From the NCBI GenBank assembly GCA_963772595.1, contig CAVYXZ010000016.1, positions 682,001-746,000 on the forward strand: 64,000 nt of DNA, read 5' to 3'. Position numbers and translations under genes: made by a program. The stretch is from CAVYXZ01 sp963772595. GTDB taxonomy: Bacteria; Chloroflexota; Anaerolineae; Aggregatilineales; Phototrophicaceae. Below the pieces are notes generated by a model. That model made no database searches and was not told the origin of the DNA. It saw nothing but the letters and a program-made list of their open reading frames with translations. This document shows positions 9,154-17,052 of the stretch, one piece after another. The first letter of the stretch is position 1. Every line of letters begins with the position of its first letter.

Positions 9154-10200
9154 ATGAAACGTCTCATGCTCGTCCTCTGCTTACTCGTCCTCCTCTCTAT
9201 GCCTGCTCTTGCCCAGGACAATGTCCTCACGCTCGTCACGCACGACAGCTTCAGCGTCAGCGAAGACGTTCTCAACGCCTTCGAGGCCAGTAGCGGCATC
9301 ACGGTCGAAATTCTCCACAGCGGCGATGCCGGTCAGATGGTCAATCAGTCCATTCTAAGCAAGGAGAATCCGCTTGGCGATGTCCTGTACGGTGTCGATA
9401 ACACCTTTCTCAGCCGCGCGCTGGATAATGGCCTCTTTGTCCCCTACGAATCGCCCGCGCTGACCGACGTGCCGGAAAGCTTCATCCTGGATGACCAGCA
9501 CCGCGTCACGCCCATCGACTACGGTGATGTCTGCCTGAATTACGATGTCAGATACTTCGACGATCACAATCTGGCACTGCCCGAAAGCCTGATGGACCTG
9601 ACCGATCCAAGCTACGCGAACCTGCTGGTGGTCGAGAATCCGGCGACATCATCGCCCGGTCTGGCCTTCCTGCTGACGACGATTGGCGTCTTCGGCACCG
9701 ATGGCGACTATACTTACCTGGATTACTGGGCAGACCTCGCCGCTAACGGCGTGAAAGTGGTCGATGGCTGGGACGCAGCCTACTACACTGAGTTCAGCGG
9801 CAGCGAAGGCAGTATGGGCACCTCACCCCTGGTCGTCAGCTACGCCAGCAGCCCACCGGTCAGCATCTACTTCATGGACACCCCGCCCGAAAGCGCGCCG
9901 ACCGGGGCTATCGTGGCCGACGACACCTGCTTCCGCCAGATCGAATTCGCAGGCATCCTCCAGGGTACCGACAAGGTCGAAGAGGCTCAGCAGTTCATCG
10001 ACTTCATGCTCAGCAAGCAGTTCCAGGAGGACATTCCGCTGCAAATGTTTGTCAATCCGGTCCTGCCCGACGCCCAACTTCCTGACATTTTCATGAAATA
10101 CAGCAGCATTCCAGAAAAGGTGGTTCAGATAGACAGCGCCGAGATTGAGGCCAACCGCGAGGAATGGATTCAGGCGTGGACCGACACCGTCTTGCGTTAA
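9154..10200 (+). CDS. thiB: Thiamine ABC transporter substrate-binding protein
   Basis: This 348-residue periplasmic-binding-type protein binds thiamine or its phosphates outside the membrane. The signal peptide MKRLMLVLCLLVLLSMPALA is followed by mature QDNVLTLVTHDSFSVSEDVL, the ThiB N-terminal signature. Later motifs are GDVLYGVDNTFLSRALDNGLF, PIDYGDVCLNYD, and DDTCFRQIEFAGIL with a Cys kept in many ThiB proteins. I chose ATG 9154 because AGGAG lies just upstream and a signal peptide follows; the in-frame ATG at 9115 lies within the terminator. The first gene of thiBPQ, controlled by the TPP riboswitch. Confidence 0.95.
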   Translation: MKRLMLVLCLLVLLSMPALAQDNVLTLVTHDSFSVSEDVLNAFEASSGITVEILHSGDAGQMVNQSILSKENPLGDVLYGVDNTFLSRALDNGLFVPYESPALTDVPESFILDDQHRVTPIDYGDVCLNYDVRYFDDHNLALPESLMDLTDPSYANLLVVENPATSSPGLAFLLTTIGVFGTDGDYTYLDYWADLAANGVKVVDGWDAAYYTEFSGSEGSMGTSPLVVSYASSPPVSIYFMDTPPESAPTGAIVADDTCFRQIEFAGILQGTDKVEEAQQFIDFMLSKQFQEDIPLQMFVNPVLPDAQLPDIFMKYSSIPEKVVQIDSAEIEANREEWIQAWTDTVLR

Positions 10201-11825
10201 GGCTCCGGCAGGGGCTGCTGCTCCTGCCGCTGCTCTTCCTGACGCTCTTCTTTTTCTATCCGCTGGCATCCATTGTTGCGCTCAGCTTCGCGCCGGAGGG
10301 CCGGCTCGATCTCAGCGCCCTGGGCGATCTGCCTCGCTACGCGGATGTTTTGGGTTTTACGGTCGGGCAGGCCATCGTCTCGACTTTGCTGACGGTTGGT
10401 CTGGCGCTGCCTTCAGCCTATGTATTCGCGCGCTATCGCTTTCCGGGCCGATCGCTGTTGCTCTCGCTTTCGACACTGGCCTTCGTCCTGCCAACCATCG
10501 TGGTCGCTATCGCCTTCAAGGCCCTGATCGGTCCGCGCGGCCTGCTCAATCAGGGCCTGATGGCCGCCTTCAACCTGGACCAGCCGCCTATCCAGCTTGA
10601 GAACACCCTGGCGATCATCCTGATCGTTCACGTCTTCTATAACTTCGCCGTCGCGCTCCGGCTCATCACCAGCTACTGGATCAACCAGAGTCCCCGCATT
10701 GAAGAGGCTGCTCAGGTGCTGGGCGCGCATGGCTGGCAGCTCTGGTGGCGTATCCGGCTGCCGCTGCTGCGTCCGGCGGTAATGGCCGCTTCCGTGCTGG
10801 TCTTTATCTTCACCTTCACCAGCTTCGGCGTGATCCTCGTCCTGGGCGGACCACATTTCGCCACGCTGGAGGTTGAAATCTACCAGCAGGCAGTCAACCT
10901 CTTCAATTTACCGGTCGCCGCCGCGCTTTCGCTGCTGCAAATCGGCTTCATGCTAGTGTTGATGGTGATCTACACCCGCTTACAGCGACGCACGCCGCTC
11001 GATCTGCAAAGCACGCAGCAGGTCGCGCGCAAACCGCGCAGCCGCCGCGAATGGATGCAAATCGGGCTTGTCGCCGGGCTGATGCTGGCGCTGCTGCTGA
11101 CGCCGCTGTTGGCCCTGGCCGTTCGCTCTGTGACCGGGCCGGAAGGTTTCACACTGCAATACTATGCCGGGCTGAACACGAACCCGCGCGGCTCGATTCT
11201 CTTCGTGCCGCCCGCCGCTGCCATCGGCAATTCGCTCATCTTTGCCATTGCGACCACTGTGATCACCGTTAGCCTGGGCCTCATTACAGCTTATCTGCTG
11301 GCTGCGCGAAGCTGGCTGGATCCGCTGTTCACGCTGCCGCTGGCGACCAGCGCGGTCACACTTGGCTTCGGCTTCATCATCGCCCTGGACCAGCCGCCGC
11401 TCAACCTGCGCACCTCACCGGTCCTGATCCCCATTGCCCACAGCCTCGTCGCCCTACCCTTCATGGTCCGCAGCCTGCTTCCGGCCCTCAACAGCATCGC
11501 CCCCCAACTGCGAGAGGCGGGCCGGGTACTGGGCGCTGCCCCCTGGCAGGTGCTGCGTTGGATCGACCTGCCGCTCATCTCGCGCGGTCTGCTGGTCGGC
11601 GCGATTTTCGCCTTCACCATCAGTATGGGCGAGTTCGGCGCATCGCTCTTCGTCGCTCGCCCTGGCCTGCCGACAATGCCGGTTGTGATCTATCGTCTGT
11701 TGGGCCAGCCCATCGCCGCCAATCTCGGTCAGGCCGAAGCCATGAGCGTCATTCTCATGCTGGTCTGTGGCTTCAGCTTCGTGGCGATTGAACGTCTGCG
11801 CCAGGTTGGGATCGGAGAGTTCTGA
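10164..11825 (+). CDS. thiP: Thiamine ABC transporter permease
   Basis: The 553-residue fused permease has two binding-protein-dependent transport domains, each of about six helices, as in ThiP. EAA loops that contact the ATPase are visible in both halves: EEAAQVLGAHGWQLWWRIRLP (about residue 180) and REAGRVLGAAPWQVLRWIDLP (about 450). The ATG at 10164 lies inside thiB and overlaps it by 37 nt in another frame. This is the first plausible start before the first helix, LLLLPLLFLTLFFFYPLAS. The stop overlaps the thiQ start as TGATG, which implies translational coupling. Confidence 0.93.
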   Translation: MDSGVDRHRLALRLRQGLLLLPLLFLTLFFFYPLASIVALSFAPEGRLDLSALGDLPRYADVLGFTVGQAIVSTLLTVGLALPSAYVFARYRFPGRSLLLSLSTLAFVLPTIVVAIAFKALIGPRGLLNQGLMAAFNLDQPPIQLENTLAIILIVHVFYNFAVALRLITSYWINQSPRIEEAAQVLGAHGWQLWWRIRLPLLRPAVMAASVLVFIFTFTSFGVILVLGGPHFATLEVEIYQQAVNLFNLPVAAALSLLQIGFMLVLMVIYTRLQRRTPLDLQSTQQVARKPRSRREWMQIGLVAGLMLALLLTPLLALAVRSVTGPEGFTLQYYAGLNTNPRGSILFVPPAAAIGNSLIFAIATTVITVSLGLITAYLLAARSWLDPLFTLPLATSAVTLGFGFIIALDQPPLNLRTSPVLIPIAHSLVALPFMVRSLLPALNSIAPQLREAGRVLGAAPWQVLRWIDLPLISRGLLVGAIFAFTISMGEFGASLFVARPGLPTMPVVIYRLLGQPIAANLGQAEAMSVILMLVCGFSFVAIERLRQVGIGEF

Positions 11826-12835
11826 TGCTCACACTGCACAATCTCAGCCATAGCTATGACGCGCACCCGGTCCTGCATGACATTGATCTGACGATCAATC
11901 AGGGTGAGATATTCTGTCTGCTTGGCCCCAGCGGTTGTGGCAAGACTACCTTGCTGCGCTGCATCGCTGGGCTGGAGCAGCCGGACAGCGGCGAGATCAG
12001 CTTCGACGGACAATCCCTGAGCAATCTGCCAGTACATGAGCGCGGCCTGGGTTTGATGTTCCAGGATCTGGCGTTGTTCCCGCACATGAACGTGACCGAC
12101 AACATCGCCTTCGGCCTAAAGATGCAGCAGGCCCAGCATGTCGCAGCGCGTGTGCAGGAAGTCCTCAAACTGGTCGGCCTGAGCGGCTTTGAAACGCGCG
12201 ATGTGAGCCAGCTTTCGGGCGGCGAACGCCAGCGTATCGCCCTGGCCCGCAGCCTGGCTCCTAATCCGCGCCTGCTGATGCTGGATGAACCGCTTGGCTC
12301 GCTGGATGCCGCCCTGCGCAGCCGTCTGGTCCTCGACCTGCGGCGAATCATCAAGCAGGTGGGCCTGACCGCGCTCTACGTCACCCACGACCAGCAGGAA
12401 GCCTTTGCCATCGCTGACCGCGTTGCCATCATGAACGCCGGGCAAATCGAACAGACTGATACGCCGCAGCAGCTCTATTTACAGCCGAAGACCACCTTTG
12501 CTGCCCGCTTCATGAGTCTCAACAACATCGTGCCGGTGGAACGCTATGAGAACGGCACAGCCATCACGCCGCTCGGCAATTTTGCCTTACCGGTACGCGC
12601 CGAGTGTCTGCTGCTGCATCCCATCGGACTCCACTACGCAGCCGGTGGGACCATTGCGGGTCAGATTGTTGAAAGTGTCTTTCAGGGGGAAAGTTACCGC
12701 GTAAAGCTGCGGCACGCCTCTGGCCTGGTGTTGACCTTCAGCACTGCCGCCGGGAGCAATCTAAACTTAGCAGAAGGGGATGACCTGTGCCTGAGCATCG
12801 CGCCAGAAATGGTCATCCCCCTGGTTAAATCGTAG
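11825..12835 (+). CDS. thiQ: Thiamine ABC transporter ATP-binding protein
   Basis: The ABC ATPase of the thiamine importer, 336 residues. Walker A is GPSGCGKTT (about residue 37-45), the Q-loop lies in LMFQDLALFPHM, the signature is LSGGERQRIALARSLA, Walker B is RLLMLDEPLGSLD, and the switch His is in LYVTHDQQEAFA. A C-terminal regulatory extension of about 100 residues (a TOBE-like fold, DDLCLSIAPEMVIPL) makes it longer than the 230-residue E. coli ThiQ, as is common in Gram-positives and Chloroflexota. It is last in thiBPQ and converges with gyrB; the two stop codons are one base apart, with no terminator between. Confidence 0.92.
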   Translation: MLTLHNLSHSYDAHPVLHDIDLTINQGEIFCLLGPSGCGKTTLLRCIAGLEQPDSGEISFDGQSLSNLPVHERGLGLMFQDLALFPHMNVTDNIAFGLKMQQAQHVAARVQEVLKLVGLSGFETRDVSQLSGGERQRIALARSLAPNPRLLMLDEPLGSLDAALRSRLVLDLRRIIKQVGLTALYVTHDQQEAFAIADRVAIMNAGQIEQTDTPQQLYLQPKTTFAARFMSLNNIVPVERYENGTAITPLGNFALPVRAECLLLHPIGLHYAAGGTIAGQIVESVFQGESYRVKLRHASGLVLTFSTAAGSNLNLAEGDDLCLSIAPEMVIPLVKS

Positions 12836-12836
12836 C

Positions 12837-14807
12837 TTATACGTCCAGATTTCGAACGCTCTTGGCGTGAGTCTGGATGAAGCGTTTGCGTGGCGGCACA
12901 CTACTGCCCATGAGCATGTCGAAGACGCGATCCGCCTCAGCGGCGTCCTCGATATTCACCTGGAGCAGAGTCCGCCGCGCCGGGTCCATCGTCGTCTCCC
13001 ACAGTTGATCTGGGTTCATCTCGCCCAGACCTTTGTAGCGGTTCACGCGCACCTTATCCGGGTTCTTGTAGGGCTTTAGCGCCCGATTGAGCAGGTCGCC
13101 CTCGCTCACCCCAGGGATCGCGTAGACGTACTCTATGGCCTTTCCATTTTGCAGCCGGTAAATCGGCGGCTGGGCGATGTAGAGATGGCCCTCCTGGATC
13201 AGCGACAGCATGTGCCGGAAGAAGAAGGTCAGCAGGAGCGTGCGGATATGGCTGCCATCAACGTCGGCATCGGTCATGATAATCACCCGGCCATAGCGCA
13301 GCCGTTCGGTATTGAAGTCCTCGCTGATCCCGGTGCCGAGCGCCGAAATCATCGCCTTGATCTCGTTGTTATCCAGCACCTTATCCAGCCGGGCGCGTTC
13401 TGTATTCAGGATCTTGCCTCGCAGCGGCAGAATCGCCTGGAAATGCCGGTCACGCCCCTGTTTGGCGCTGCCACCGGCGCTGTCACCCTCGACGATGTAG
13501 ATTTCGGCATCCGAGCCATGCATCGAACAATCGGCCAGCTTACCCGGTAGTGTGCTGCTTTCCAGCAGGCTCGGCCCACTGCGCACCAGATCGCGGGCTT
13601 TCCGAGCAGCTTCGCGGGCACGTTTGCTGGTCATACACTTGTCAACGATGCGCCGGGCTTCGCGCGGGTTGACTTCCAGGAACTCCATGAACGATTCTGA
13701 CAATACCTGCGAAACCACACCCTGCACTTCCGGGTTGAGCAGCTTGACTTTCGTCTGGCTCTCAAACTGCGGATCAGGGTGTTTGATACTCACGACCGCT
13801 GTCAGGCCTTCGAGCGTGTCGTTGCCAGAGAAGTTGGCCTCTTTTTCCTTCAGCAGGTTGGCCTTGCGCGCGTAGCGATTGATAACGCTGGTGATTGCAG
13901 AACGCATCCCGGTGAGATGCGAGCCGCCGTCTGGCGTCCCAATGGTGTTGGCAAAGGCCAGTTCCGTCGTTGTCGAGGAATCGGTATATTGGAAAGCCAG
14001 TTCGACCCCCACCATAAAGGGTGCCTTGACTTCCGGGGTGACTTCAATGTCACGCTCCGCGTAGACTGGCTCGTGCAGCTGCTGCCGGTTGCGGTTGATG
14101 TAGCGCACAAAGGAACGCAGTCCACCTTCGAAGTAGAAGGTCATCTCGCGCGGAATCGGCTTCACCCGCTCATCGCGCAGCGTGATTGTCACCTTGCGCG
14201 TGACAAAGGCCATTTCGCGGAAGCGCTGGGCCAGCGTATTGAAGTTGAAGTCGTTCCGATCCATGATGCTGAAATCGGGCACGAAAGTCTGCACAGTCCC
14301 GGTGCTCTCGCCCGGTTCCATGGGGCGGATTTTCTCGACCGCGCTCGTCGGTTTCCCAGCTTCGTAGGTCTGCTCCCACAAATGCCCGTCACGATACACC
14401 TGAGCGCGAAAATGCGCGGAGAGCGCGTTCACCGCTGAAAGCCCGACGCCATGCAGGCCACCGCTGACCTTGTAGGCTCGTGCATCAAACTTGCCGCCTG
14501 CCCCCACTTCGGTCATGACCAGTTGCAGCGTCGAGACACCGGTCTTGTGCATACCTACCGGGATACCCACGCCGTTATCGGCCACCGACACCGTATTATC
14601 GTCGTAAAGTGTCACCACGATGCGATCACAGCGCCCGGCCAGCGCCTCATCTACTGCGTTATCGACCACTTCATATATCAGGTGGTGCAGTGCCCGTATA
14701 TCCGTCCCGCCGACATACATCCCTGGCCGCAAGCGAATATGCTCGATAGGCTCAAGCTTCTCAATGTTTGTTTCATCATACGCTGCGGCGTCGCTGCTCT
14801 TCGCCAT
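12837..14807 (-). CDS. gyrB: DNA gyrase subunit B
   Basis: ATPase subunit of DNA gyrase, 656 residues, which partners GyrA to supercoil DNA. The GHKL ATPase domain shows YVGGTDIRALHHLIYEVVDN, VADNGVGIPVG and YKVSGGLHGVGLSAVNALS. The TOPRIM domain shows YIVEGDSAGGSAKQGRDR and MTDADVDGSHIRTLLLTFFF. The C-terminus ends RKRFIQTHAKSVRNLDV. It has the short bacterial form without the proteobacterial insertion. ParE is the only close alternative; the QTHAKSVRNLDV tail favours GyrB. RBS AGGAG precedes the ATG, and a promoter (14855-14883) lies 50 nt upstream. gyrA is not in the window. Confidence 0.96.
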   Translation of the reverse strand: MAKSSDAAAYDETNIEKLEPIEHIRLRPGMYVGGTDIRALHHLIYEVVDNAVDEALAGRCDRIVVTLYDDNTVSVADNGVGIPVGMHKTGVSTLQLVMTEVGAGGKFDARAYKVSGGLHGVGLSAVNALSAHFRAQVYRDGHLWEQTYEAGKPTSAVEKIRPMEPGESTGTVQTFVPDFSIMDRNDFNFNTLAQRFREMAFVTRKVTITLRDERVKPIPREMTFYFEGGLRSFVRYINRNRQQLHEPVYAERDIEVTPEVKAPFMVGVELAFQYTDSSTTTELAFANTIGTPDGGSHLTGMRSAITSVINRYARKANLLKEKEANFSGNDTLEGLTAVVSIKHPDPQFESQTKVKLLNPEVQGVVSQVLSESFMEFLEVNPREARRIVDKCMTSKRAREAARKARDLVRSGPSLLESSTLPGKLADCSMHGSDAEIYIVEGDSAGGSAKQGRDRHFQAILPLRGKILNTERARLDKVLDNNEIKAMISALGTGISEDFNTERLRYGRVIIMTDADVDGSHIRTLLLTFFFRHMLSLIQEGHLYIAQPPIYRLQNGKAIEYVYAIPGVSEGDLLNRALKPYKNPDKVRVNRYKGLGEMNPDQLWETTMDPARRTLLQVNIEDAAEADRVFDMLMGSSVPPRKRFIQTHAKSVRNLDV

Positions 14808-14854
14808 ATATGCTCCTGTAAAATCGGTTGAGCTGAGACTTTCGTAGTGCTCTA

Positions 14855-14883
14855 ATTATACCTCAAGATGGAGCCTCGAACAA
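14855..14883 (-). promoter_or_regulatory. gyrB promoter
   Basis: On the minus strand TTGTTC (14878-14883), a 17-nt spacer and a perfect TATAAT (14855-14860). The leader to the gyrB ATG would be about 40 nt. Confidence 0.7.
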
Positions 14884-14932
14884 TGGAAAATCGAACATAC
14901 TTGCTAAAACACGGACTGTCTGCGCCTGAAAC

Positions 14933-14961
14933 TTGACACGCCTAACGCAGCCCTTTACAAT
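14933..14961 (+). promoter_or_regulatory. tRNA-Arg promoter
   Basis: TTGACA (14933-14938), a 17-nt spacer and TACAAT (14956-14961), ending 11 nt before the mature tRNA 5' end. A near-consensus stable-RNA promoter, divergent from the gyrB promoter. Confidence 0.8.
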
Positions 14962-14972
14962 GCCCTCCATAG

Positions 14973-15045
14973 GCCCCCGTAGCTCAGGGGATAGAGCGAC
15001 TGCCTTCTAAGCAGTGGGTCGGGAGTTCGAATCTCTCCGGGGGTG
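14973..15045 (+). tRNA. tRNA-Arg (anticodon TCT)
   Basis: A full 73-nt cloverleaf can be drawn. The acceptor stem is GCCCCCG with CGGGGGT (first pair G-U). The D arm contains AGCTCAGGGGATAGAGC. The anticodon arm ACTGC-CTTCTAA-GCAGT gives anticodon TCT, reading AGA/AGG Arg. The T arm is CGGGAGTTCGAATCTCTC-like with the TTCGAAT loop. The 3' CCA is not encoded (discriminator G, then CAA). It lies alone between gyrB and a bidirectional terminator, behind its own strong promoter. Confidence 0.97.
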
Positions 15046-15058
15046 CAATCTATGAAAA

Positions 15059-15083
15059 ATGCCCGCTCAACGGCGGGCATCTT
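15059..15083. terminator. Bidirectional terminator between tRNA-Arg and the BTAD regulator gene
   Basis: The 8-bp stem ATGCCCGC / GCGGGCAT (15059-15066, 15073-15080) has a 6-nt loop. Read on the minus strand it is followed by TTTTTCAT, a good U-tract ending the regulator gene. On the plus strand the tail is CTTCGTTT, a weaker terminator for the tRNA. Confidence 0.8.
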
Positions 15084-15119
15084 CGTTTCTGGCTGAACAT
15101 GCAGGAGCGCTGACTCGCT

Positions 15120-16449
15120 CTAGGCCATGATCTCGCTGTAGAGCGTCTCCGTCTCCGGCGAAAGCTGCTGGCCTTCCTTATCGAACTCATCCGCCAGCCG
15201 CTGATAATGGGCGGCAGCCTCGCTGCGGCGTCCCAGCTTGGCGTACAACTGCATGACCTCACGGTGGATATTCTCCCGGCTGTTGTCCTCGCTCAGGGCC
15301 TTCTGGAACAGCGCCAGCGCGTGTTCAGGCCGGTCTTCTTTCAGCCGAATGTGGGCGATCTCAGTCAGCGCTTCCAGATACCCAGCCTGGAAATCCTTAC
15401 GCCGGTCCATGATCCAGGAATCGCTGTGCCCCTGCAAGAACGGTCCGCGATACAGTTCGACCGCCCGTGACCAGGCTTCAATCGGCTTCTTGTTGTCAGG
15501 ATTGCGTCCGGCCATCAGCGCCGTCACGAAGTCCATCACGTCATATTGAATCGCCAGCAGCGGATTCACGCGGTAATAGCCGTCGTCATGCACCAGTACA
15601 TCCATGTCCAGGGCCTTATGCAGGCGGCGCTTGGTCACGTGGAAAACGTTGACCGCCTGATCTGTGACCAGTTCCGGCCAGAAGGCCTGGCAGATTTCCG
15701 AGCGCGTGATGCTGGGACGATCCAGCGCGAAGAAGAACAGCAGGCGCGGCAGATGGCCCTCCCAACTGTCAATTGGCTCGCCGTTCATCAGCATGTAACC
15801 CGGCCCCAGCGCGAAGACCTCTAGACGATTCTGGCCGGTCGTCGCCAGATTATAGAAATCCTCGCTAATTAGATGGTCGTCCTTGAGCATGACGGCTCGT
15901 TTCTGCGCGATCAAGGACACCCAGGGCAAGCGCGGCAGCGTCCGGCTGTTGATGACCAGCTTGCAGTGTTCCGGCAGTCGATCCACCAGACGTTCCACAA
16001 ACAACTGAATATCGTCGGCACTGTCGCTGCGGTCGTACTCATCCAGGATGAGCATAAACGGCTCGTCGCTCATTTCGGCCACGTCTTGAGCAAAGGCATC
16101 CAGCGCGGAGTTCGAAATCGGCCCGCTGAGCACGTGGTAGAATATTGATGTGGCGGCCAAAGGTCGCGTGCTGGTTAGCGAGGTCATGTGTAAGACCTGA
16201 CAGGAAGGACTCCAGGTTGATGTCATCCGGCCCCAATGCATAATAAAATGCTTTAGATTCGGGGGCGTCAATCAACTTGGCGACCAGCACAGAACGATAC
16301 CAGCTCTGGGGATGAAGCAGGATAATCTTTGCGTCAGCCGCCTGATCCCAGAAATTCTGATAGGATTGTTCGATAAGCTCGTGTATCTTCACAGGTGTTT
16401 GGCTCCCATTTCTGAAGGAACGTAATTCAATCTTTGCGCAGTCTAGCAC
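15120..16449 (-). CDS. NTPase-like/BTAD (SARP-type) transcriptional regulator with degenerate P-loop (one frameshift)
   Basis: About 442 residues after joining two frames near 16135-16140. The N-terminal 200 residues resemble the AAA/STAND NTPase of MalT/AfsR-like regulators: FYYALGPDDINLESFLSGL, FMLILDEYDRSDSADD (Walker B-like), CKLVINSRTLPRLPW. Where the P-loop should be, the sequence reads IILLHPQSWYRSVLVAKLI, without GxxxxGK[ST]. A winged-helix part follows (EVFALGPGYMLMNGEPIDSW, RSEICQAFWPELVTDQAVNVF), then a bacterial transcriptional activator domain of TPR helices (EHALALFQKALSEDNSRENI). The start is GTG 16449, or the in-frame GTG 19 codons later. Its target is unknown; the divergent membrane gene is a candidate. 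The 16450-16500 spacer is unusually A+T-rich. Confidence 0.75.
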
Positions 16450-16480
16450 ATAAATAAGATAATTGCTAATGTAATGTTAT

Positions 16481-17046
16481 TTGTGGCTTACTGGTTCATT
16501 TGTGGCACCATACAAGCGAAAGGCGAGGCTGGTGGAAAAACCTGGTCGTCCGTTGGGCCTATCCATTGCGATCATTGTCAGCACCCTGCTCTATACGCTC
16601 TTTCCCATCGGACAGGTGCTGTTCTATCTCAGCCTGTTCCAGCACTTCGAGAACACCGAGTTTCTCGAAAGCGGCGGGGCTATCGGTACCAGCGTCACCC
16701 ATATTTCGCCGCTGACTGTCGTCTTGCCTTTGATCTACGGTCTCGTATTCCTGGTGATTGCCGTCATGGCGTGGCGCGGTAAACCTCAGGCCATCCGCTG
16801 GATCTTCATGCTGGCTGTCTTCAGCATCACGGTGATCACGATCTTGATGTCAATTCAGTCGCTCAACGCCCCACCCTCGCTGGACCAGGGGATCGATTCG
16901 GGCAGAGCTTCAGCCGATCCGTCCTCTACGGACGTGCCGTACTCAGCTTTCTGGTCGCACTGTATGTTGCCTGGTATGTTAATCGCGGTCCAGCCAGAGC
17001 CTTCTATCGCGGCTACTACCTGCCGGACCCTGATCCACCTACCTGA
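16481..17046 (+). CDS. Four-helix membrane protein of unknown function (one frameshift)
   Basis: I do not recognise a family. The frame from 16481 gives three hydrophobic helices (LGLSIAIIVSTLLYTLFPIG, VVLPLIYGLVFLVIAVMAW and WIFMLAVFSITVITILMSI). After a shift near 16900 it gives a fourth (AVLSFLVALYVAWYVN), followed by RGPARAFYRGYYLPDPDPPT and a stop at 17044-17046. The reconstructed protein is about 187 residues. The start is uncertain: ATG 16481, or GTG 16532 just before the first helix. It is divergent from the BTAD regulator, which may control it, and convergent with the acyl-CoA ligase (7 nt between ends). Confidence 0.6.
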
Positions 17047-17052
17047 AACCCG

